The notes below the pieces were generated by a model. It was not told the origin of the DNA. It saw only the letters and a program-made list of their open reading frames with translations, and did not search any database. Shown one piece after another: positions 56,655 to 64,000 of a stretch of DNA of 64,000 nucleotides. The stretch comes from Cenococcum geophilum 1.58 (Eukaryota > Ascomycota > Dothideomycetes > Gloniales > Gloniaceae), in assembly GCA_001692895.1 (NCBI GenBank), contig KV748197.1, positions 1,431,813-1,495,812 on the forward strand, given 5' to 3'. The position numbers were made by a program, and so were the translations under genes. Position 1 is the stretch's first letter. Every line of letters begins with the position of its first letter.

Positions 56655-59600
56655 AAAACATGGCTACGCCTACTTTAAACAACTAGGAAGACTCCTTACT
56701 ACTAGGGGTAGCTTTATACGCGAAACTCATTAATAAAAATTGGGACGAATTTACCTTTAATATAATAACTTATACTATAAAATAAGTTAATAGCTTTCTT
56801 TTACACCATATTATATTCTACTAAAGTAGATACTACGCCAATATACAGCTATAGGAATATTTTAGGGAGGATTTCGTAGGATAGACCGCTAACACCTAGG
56901 CACTTAGCAATATTAATATTATTTAGGATTTTTAAGACTTCCTTTATAGAAATAGGGTATATATTACTAAGAACAGTAACCTAATTACTAGTAATATTTA
57001 GGCCGTTATTACTAGTATAGAAGAACTAGTATAGATAGAAGCTAAGATTATACGTTAACTATAGAAACCTAAAACTAACCCATATTCTTTAAAAGGCAAC
57101 TTTAATTTAGAATAAAACCCCTAGAACGCTACTCTCCTACTTAGAGGTACTCTTCCACCTAGAGGTACTCATCCTCTACCTTTACTGCCTTTAGCTCCTC
57201 TACTCTAGCTAATTAGTAACCCTTTACTATAAAAAGTTATAAATCTAATAAAGGTATATTTAGATAAAAAGAAGAAGTTTAGAGGAGAATTATATAATAT
57301 GCTTAGAGCAAAACTATAGGTTTTTTATAACTGTTATAACAAGGTTAAAATTTAATGCTACTAGTACTACTACGCTTTCACTATTATATTAAAGGGACAG
57401 GTAGTAACATTCTATTATAACTATATTATAGGTAAAAACTATAGCTTTAATATAATGCTTTAGCTTACTAGACCCTATTTTAAGACTAATAAAAATTGCT
57501 AACTTTATATATCTAAATGGCGAGAGACTATATTCTAGAGAGTTATTACTTTTAACCTAATAAAGACTTAGTTAGAGTACCTTTAACTACTTTTTAATAA
57601 ACTCTAGAAAATCTAATATAGATTTACTAAAACTTACTAAAATAAGAACAGCCTAAGGGACTAGGTTATCTTAGCATGCTATAGCGTTCCTAAATATAAC
57701 TTAGCGCTATATAAACTTATAGATATATTTAAAGGAGTATATACTAAGCTACGCTCTACTATAGGTACTATAATATAAATATAAGAATCTTAATAGCTCT
57801 ATACCAAAAGCCCTACCTAACTAAGCATTTCCGACTAATATAATTATAACTAGACTAATTAAATATATAGCGGCCGTGGTAGGGAATACGGTAAAGGGTA
57901 TAATTAATGTCAATTATAAGGTAATTATAGAGGTCCTTATAGAGGTTTATTTTAAAGTAATTACTAAAAGAAGTGCTATATTTATAAGAAGCTAAATTAC
58001 TAGTTAACTAAACACTCCCTTAATAAGCGAAAAGAGGCATATAATAAGTTCCGTTAAAGTATAAGAAATATTAGAAATTATAAAGTTACTATAGCCTACT
58101 TCTAAAGCTTCCTAGTTTAATATAAAGGCGTAAAAAACCTTAAGGGTAAGGTTAATAAGACTAAACAGCTCCTTATAGATATGGAAATTAAGGACTACTT
58201 ACCTAACTAATACTTTACTAAGTATGGTAAGGTAAATAGTATATAAACCGTTGCTATTCTTAATAACTAATTTACACTCCATTCTATTATAAAGTTAAAT
58301 ATCTTTAATAAGCTAAAGAAGAGCTCCGCGTTCTCCTTTAATAACAGATACTTAGTAAATATCTTCTATAGTATTATACCAGATACTAAAGCCGCAGGAG
58401 TATCTATAGTAGGAGAACCTTAAGTTTAAGCCCTTTAGTAGCTTAATAACTCTATTTAGATTAACTATTTAATGGCAGGCTAATATACAATTCATTTTAG
58501 CAAGGGTACTATAATCTCTTTTCGTACAATTAGGGTCTAAACCCCCTTAGGATATATTACTTTCCATATTATTTCTATAAACACTCCATTTCTATTTTAC
58601 ATTAAAAATATAAATAAATTAGGCGTTAGGCTTAATAACCTTAAGAATATATTTATTTAGGGAGATAATTAGGTGCCTGTTATACGCAAGTAGGGTTACC
58701 CCTAGTTACTCCTTTATTAACTAGAAAAGAGTATTACTTAAAGCCACTTAACTAAGTTAGAATTACGCCAACTACACTATTATTTTAGCTACCTATCTAT
58801 TTATTAATTGCTTAGGGTTCTTTAGCAAGTAGGCTATAAAGTTAAGATTAAGGTAATTAAGCATCTTATAAAGTATTACTATTACTACTAAATAAACCAG
58901 AAGTCCTCTGGCTAATTTAAGTTTACCCTTAAGAATAACTATAACTTTAACTTCTATATTATTATTAACGTTATATATCTTAGCGGCAAGCTAGTACTCT
59001 AAGTTATTAACTTCTTAACCTCCTTTTAAGCCGCGCGTTTCTTAAAAGATATATTAGCTAGAAACGCATAGGAGACCCTTTAGTTATACTAAATTAATAT
59101 CTATTTAGGACCCCCTAATTAAATTATCTATAATATAGGAAAGAACTTTTTATCTATAAAGTTTTAATAATAGATAAAGGCAATAGCAATTAAGGTTAAG
59201 GAAGTCCCTATTAAGGCATATAATAGTATTAGAAAAGTAGAATAATATTACACGCTATTACGCCGCGTATATAAGATTATCTCTTTAAAACTAAAAAATG
59301 TTAGTAAAGAACTTACCTTATAAATAGCTATTAAAGCTATTAATAATTCCGCTAACCCGGATAAACTCATACCTATATTACTAGTCTTTAGCGCCTACCC
59401 TTAAATAACTAACAATTCTCCACTATTTCCCTTTATTATATAATAAGTTAAGGCTATTTACAAGGCAATAAAAAAGGTGCGACATCTTTATGCTATATAT
59501 TAGGTTAATAATGCACTAGGAATAAGAAATGGCCTAAATACCTTAACTACGCTTAATCTGCCACTCTAGTCTAAAGTACGCGTATAGCGTAAAAAGGGAG

Positions 59601-62240
59601 AATAGTTAGGCCCATATTAACTTATTATAATTAATAGTTAAACTTATACTATTTAGATGCCTTATAAACCCACTTAATTCCATTTAACTATTATTAAGCC
59701 TTACTATAAAGATAACAATTCCAAGCCTTTATAGGATGCCCTAGAAGAAGCCCTAAAAGAGAACTACAATTAATATACTCTAGAAGACGACTATAATCCC
59801 AATATAATTATAGTAGATGCGCCATAACTATAACGCGGTAGAGGTCGCCCAAAGGGATTATAAAATTACCAATATTTTGTTAATTTTAAAGAACAATTTA
59901 TTGCCGCTATTAAGAATAGAGTTAAGTTATTAATGGCCTTTATAACAGCTAAAGAGAAGGCTAACTTTAAGCTCATAAAACAGCTCTAAAAGGAAGGTTA
60001 TATTATAACCCTAGGAGCTCCTTTCTAAGTATCCGATAAGTAGGAGATTAACGGTCTTATTATAAGAGGAGTCTTTAAATTTAAGAAGTATAACCCTACT
60101 AAGTTTAATAAAGTTCGCATTTTTAAGTTAAGAATAGTTAACAAGATTAAAGGCAAAGCTACTAACGCCCTATTTAAGAAATTAAGGCTTATTATCTAAG
60201 GTTATAACGATAATAGTAAGGAGGTAATTCTTATATAATCTCCTATAATTTAACGAGCTAGTTAGTAAGTTATTATTACGCTAGCTCCCTCCTTAATAAA
60301 AAATAGAATAGCAGTTTATTTATAAGATATTACTTAAGCCTACACCTAATTAAAGACGCACCTTTAGCGCTTAATATTAGCATACCTTCTAGAGCAAATT
60401 CGCCACTAGTATCCTAAAGATATAATTATGGTTATGCTTAAGCCATTATATAGAATCGTAGAGGTAGGAACTTATTAGTAGGCTACCTATAGCAAGCACT
60501 ATAAAGAGAAGCTTTTAATAACTACTTCTATATTTAATCCCTGCTTCCTTATTATAACTATAGGAACTCTATTTAGAATTATTAGCATATAAACTAATAA
60601 TATAATTATCTTAGGGGACAACCAATTCTTAGCTCTTAAAGAAGATAAGCTAGTAAAGCCAAATCTTATAGTAAAGCCAAAAGAAAAGCTTAATTTAATA
60701 ACACTATTACTCTTTAATAGATGCATTCTCTCCCTAAATAAGGATTCTATTGCTTTACGCTAGAAGGGTTAAGGTAAAAAGATTAACGTTATTAACGTTA
60801 ATTCCCTAAAGTAAGGATATATAGAGTAACGCGCTTATAAAGCTTATATTGCTTTTATCTATTAACCTAAGGCTTTATTTAATCTCTTTATTACTACTTA
60901 ACACTAAGAACCAACTAAGGATAACGTTTTTACCCTAAATAAACGTCTTTCTTAGTAAATAAACCATCTTAATTGGGGACTACTCTATATACCTATTAAT
61001 CTTCCTACTACTAAGCTCTTTATATTTATTAATAGATTATTCGCAAATAATAAAGATTTTAGCTCCTAGTTAGGATATAAGATTATTATTATAAGCGAAT
61101 TTACTAAAAAGAATAACTTTATAATCTATAGCAATCTTATCTATTAGAGCTTAACTAAGAGTAAGCGCATTACCTAAAGTATTTTAGTATTAGAGATAGT
61201 AGTAGTAGTAAGTTCTTTGATTAACGTCTGATACGGATCCTATCTAGGCCTACGTAGACTACTCTGTACACAAGGGAAACTTATAAATTGACAAGAAGAA
61301 AACCCTTGTTGATGTAGGGGACGGAAAAACCCTATGAGCCACCTCAGTAGGATGAAAAACCCCTGTTTTGCCATGTCCGTCCGTAGCGGCGGCCCTGCGG
61401 GCCTACGGCTACGTCCTGTCCTCCTTGGATGATTCGAACTCCTTGGGAACCACTGCTTCCTTTCTTTGGCTCATCCAAAGCTAGGTTCACTACGTCCTAG
61501 CTAGGCCTTGCGTTCGATTGCTGTGCTTGTGCTTGTAGTTGTGTCCCGTATCTTGACCACCCCCTGTATGCTATCTCTTGTTGACCATTGCCATATACGC
61601 CATGCCTCCCCCCCCTAAGGCCTATCGAAGGCGTAAGGGGGATTCATCCGTTCTACCATCCTAATACTAAAAGACGAAAGCGGGATGTGTGTGTGTATCT
61701 GGGTATCTTTTGTGCCTAGGCCCCAGTCACTAGGCCCTCTCTAAGGGCACCACTCCGTCGAGAGGAGACAAGGAAAACCGTACGGGGTTATCCAGCTGCC
61801 GCTTTCAGTAGTATTACGGCAGTACGGCGAGTGACCGCATGCTCCGCGGGCGATGGCCCTGGGGGTTGGGATAGTATTAGAGATATATAGAATAGTTAGC
61901 GGAGTTAATATAGTAATTATAATTAGAACTACCCTAAAGATAATTATAGATCGACTTAAACTTCCTATTATCCCTATAATCGTATACACCAACTTATATT
62001 CCCTCTATAAGTATTTAGTTAAGCTTAGTACTATAAAAGAAAAGCACCTTATAATTAATATTATAGCACTTTAGTAATCCTATAAGCGTTAAAAACTCTT
62101 TAAAATTTAATAGATTAATAACTAAGATAACCTAGTAAATATAATAATAAAGGTAAACCTAAACAAGGTACTAGAGACGTTTATTAATATAAATACTCTA
62201 CGTATATAAGTTAAAGGTTAGGTTAAAAGGGAGTCCCTAG
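56655..62240 (+). pseudogene. Copia-3b gag-pol polyprotein, inactive
   Basis: MATPTL start near 56661. Gag to about 58000 with Tyr-substituted knuckle CYIYKKLNY near 57975. Protease-like region 58200-58600. LRQLHYYFSYLSIYQLLRVL near 58765-58830 (pre-integrase). Integrase to about 59700, including RGRGRPKGL near 59832. RT about 60050-61000 with active site TNN at 60593-60601 in place of TDD. RNase H is split by the LINE: SLTKSKRITQSILVLEI before, LEIYRIVSGVNIVIIIRTTL and LKLPIIPIIVYTNLYSLYKY after. Terminal NKVLETFININTLRIQVKG near 62165-62225. Confidence 0.85.
61199..61871 (-). mobile_element. 5'-truncated LINE insertion (LINE-3), little mutated
   Basis: 673 bp, minus orientation, flanked by the 14-bp target duplication TAGTATTAGAGATA (61185-61198 and 61872-61885). 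The 3' tail is a short TAC repeat (GTAGTAGTAGTAAG on the plus strand). Sequence 61218-61470 matches the 3' end of LINE-2. CpG and CpA are abundant. The RNase H frame of Copia-3b resumes after it. Confidence 0.9.
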
Positions 62241-62277
62241 AAATTTTATAGTTACGTAAGGTCTTAAAATATCCAGG

Positions 62278-62300
62278 AACTTTAACCGGCGGTTAAAGTT
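62278..62300. repeat. 23-bp perfect palindrome, shared with Gypsy-3
   Basis: Arms AACTTTAACCG and CGGTTAAAGTT. With its flanks it is the reverse complement of 29781-29826. Confidence 0.85.
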
Positions 62301-62348
62301 ATCTAATTAGTTAGATTCTGCAGACCCTAACTTAAACTAGCCAATTAG

Positions 62349-62375
62349 GATTTTCTATCCCCGGGATAGAAAATC
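62349..62375. repeat. 27-bp perfect palindrome in the Copia-3b 3' region
   Basis: 13-bp arms GATTTTCTATCCC and GGGATAGAAAATC around one C. It would form a stable hairpin in RNA or DNA. Between RNase H and the 3' LTR, so a 3'-end or plus-strand-priming role is conceivable but unproven. Confidence 0.85.
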
Positions 62376-62591
62376 GCGATTAACTCGCTTACCGCTAGTG
62401 CCTTAGCGGCCCTACTAATAAGATACCTACCCATAACTTATAAGTAAGAAAGCACCACGTACTAAGAGGCAAATTTTGGGATAGTAAGACTTATATTATA
62501 ATGGCAATAGTAAGTAAGGAGGATTAATTTTTGTTCCGTTAGTTAAGCGGTATATATATATAGATAGCAACTATAAAAGAAGAGTTGCCAG

Positions 62592-62806
62592 TATTAGGAA
62601 TAAAGGCAAATGGTTACTATATAAGGTATATTGCCGTCACGTGTAGCAAGTTGCCATTATGTGCGGCAAGTTGCCATTATATACCGCCGCGGCACTAGCG
62701 TGGTGAGGAACCTTAAGTTCCTTACCCCTTTCTTTAATAAGAACAGAACAATTATTATACTATCTACAAACCGTAGCTACGTAATATCCCCCTTATATAA
62801 CCAACA
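62592..62806 (+). repeat. Copia-3b 3' LTR
   Basis: 215 bp, TATTAGG...ACCAACA, followed by CTTAT. Confidence 0.94.
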
Positions 62807-64000
62807 CTTATCTATAGAGTTTTAATAATAGATAAAGGTAATAGTAATTAAGGTTAAGGAAGTTTCTATTAAGGTATATAATAGCGTTAAAAAAGTAGAG
62901 TAATATTACGCGCTATTACGCCGCGTATATAAGATTATCTCTTTAGAACTAGAGAATACTAGTAAAGAACTTACCTTATAAATAGCTATTAAAGCTATTA
63001 ATAATTCCGCTAGCCTAAATAGACTTATACTTATATTACTAGTCTTTAACGCCTACCCATAAATAACTAATAATTCTTTACTATCTCCCTCTATTATATA
63101 ATAAGCTAAGGCTATTTATAAGGCAATAAAGGAGGTATAATGTCTCTACGCTATATGCTAGGTTAACAATATACTAGGAATAAGAAATGGCCTAAATACC
63201 TTAACTACATTTAATCTACTACTCCAGTCTAAGGTACGCGTATAGCGTAAAAAGGGAGGATGGTTAGGTCTATATTAACTTATTATAATTAATAGTTAAA
63301 CTTATACTATTTAGATGCCTTATAGACCCACTTAATTCTATTTAACCATTATTAAGCCTTACTATAAAGGTAATAGTTCTAAGCCTTTATAGGATACCCT
63401 AAAGAAGAACTATAATTAATATGCTTTAGAAGGCGACTATAATTCTAATATAATTATAGTAGAGGTTCCGCAACTATAACGCGGTAAAGGTTACCTAAAG
63501 GAATTATAAAATCGCTAATATCTTATTAATTTTAAAGAGTAATTTGTTGCCGCCATTAAGAATAGAGTTAAATTATTAATGGCCTTTATAACAGCTAAGG
63601 AGAAGGCTAGTTTTAAGCTCGCAAAACAGCTTTAAAAAGAAGGTCGTATTATAACTTCTAAAGCTCCTTTTTAAGCATCTAATAAGTAGGAGATCGACGG
63701 TCTTATTACAAGAGAAGTCTTTAAATTTAAAAAGTATAACCCTACTAAGTTTAATAAAGTTTATATCTTTAAGTTAAGAATAGTTAATAAGATTAAAGGT
63801 AAAGCTATTAACGCCCTATTTAAGAAATTAAGGCTTATTATTTAAGGTTATAATAATAATAGTAAGGAGGTAATTCTTATATAATCTCTTATAATTTAAC
63901 AAGCTAGTTAGCGATTTATTATTACGCTAGCTTCCTCCCTAATAAAGAATAGAATGGCGGTTTATTTATAAGATATTACTTAAGCCTATACCTAATTAGA
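62807..64000 (+). pseudogene. Copia-3a integrase to RT, continued, runs off the edge
   Basis: Aligns with Copia-3b from about 59155 onward: VKEVSIKVYNSVKKVE near 62850, GLNTLTTFNL near 63190, FKKYNPTKFNKV near 63725-63760 and YLQDIT near 63962. The gap between the two copies at about 63395-63405 reflects a short deletion here (one EEALKE unit). Confidence 0.85.

Larger units (their letters stand above)
56059..62806 (+). mobile_element. Full-length copia element (Copia-3b) nested in its own family
   Basis: 215-bp LTRs, perfect target duplication CTTAT (56054-56058 and 62807-62811). Contains a complete though decayed gag-pol and a 673-bp LINE insert. Its uninterrupted sequence serves as the map for Copia-3a. 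Confidence 0.95.
39338..64000 (+). mobile_element. Ty1/copia element (Copia-3a), heavily nested, runs off the right edge
   Basis: Own sequence is 39338-40524, 54171-56058 and 62807-64000. Two insertions interrupt it: Gypsy-2 (target duplication AGGAG) and Copia-3b (CTTAT). The reading frame resumes at both, matching the uninterrupted Copia-3b copy. Its 3' end is outside the window. Confidence 0.92.

Noticed and set aside
61741-62074. Open frames on both strands at the right edge of LINE-3
   Set aside because: The plus frame is Copia-3b RNase H fused to LINE sequence at the junction; the minus frame is its shadow.

Overview
This window is a repeat-filled, AT-rich block from a filamentous ascomycete (Pezizomycotina-type) nuclear genome. 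Three things point there. Almost all of it is decayed eukaryotic transposons (Ty3/gypsy, Ty1/copia, a Tad-like LINE, a pogo/Fot-type DNA element). TpA and TAA/TAG stops are extremely dense, the signature of repeat-induced point mutation (RIP, C to T and G to A, preferring CpA/TpG). The one host-like gene region carries candidate 78-nt fungal introns. No intact transposon protein remains. No tRNA, rRNA or CRISPR array was seen.

Layout, left to right. 1-894: 5' end of a LINE (minus). 895-4376: truncated gypsy element (minus; RT, protease, gag). 4377-6799: an element built mostly of tandem minisatellites. 6800-7680: decayed unassigned DNA. 7680-9670: a little-mutated island with the only plausible host gene, a secreted-protein-like locus on the minus strand that looks broken in its 5' half. 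9672-11640: dead pogo/Fot transposon. 12045-20086: complete gypsy element (Gypsy-1, 426-bp LTRs, 5-bp target duplication). 20638-26916: complete copia element (Copia-1, minus, 168-bp LTRs) sitting in an older coding-like fragment.

From 27450 to the window end everything is one nest, reconstructed from target-site duplications and from reading frames that resume across each insertion. Copia-2 (starts 27450) was hit by Gypsy-3 (29438-38214), which was hit by a TA-flanked minisatellite-bearing DNA element (35080-37443). Copia-2 was also cut at 39337 by Copia-3a, which runs off the window. Copia-3a contains Gypsy-2 (40525-54170), which contains a full-length LINE (45847-51395) and a 236-bp solo-LTR-like insert (53210-53445). 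It also contains a second copy of its own family, Copia-3b (56059-62806), which contains a 5'-truncated LINE (61199-61871).

The least expected structure is a composite block of three minisatellite arrays in fixed order (12-bp, 20-bp, 18-bp/tetranucleotide units with conserved spacers). It occurs twice about 30 kb apart in opposite orientation, inside two elements with different terminal inverted repeats. All coordinates and repeat comparisons were made by eye, so domain edges are approximate. LTR ends and target duplications were read base by base.
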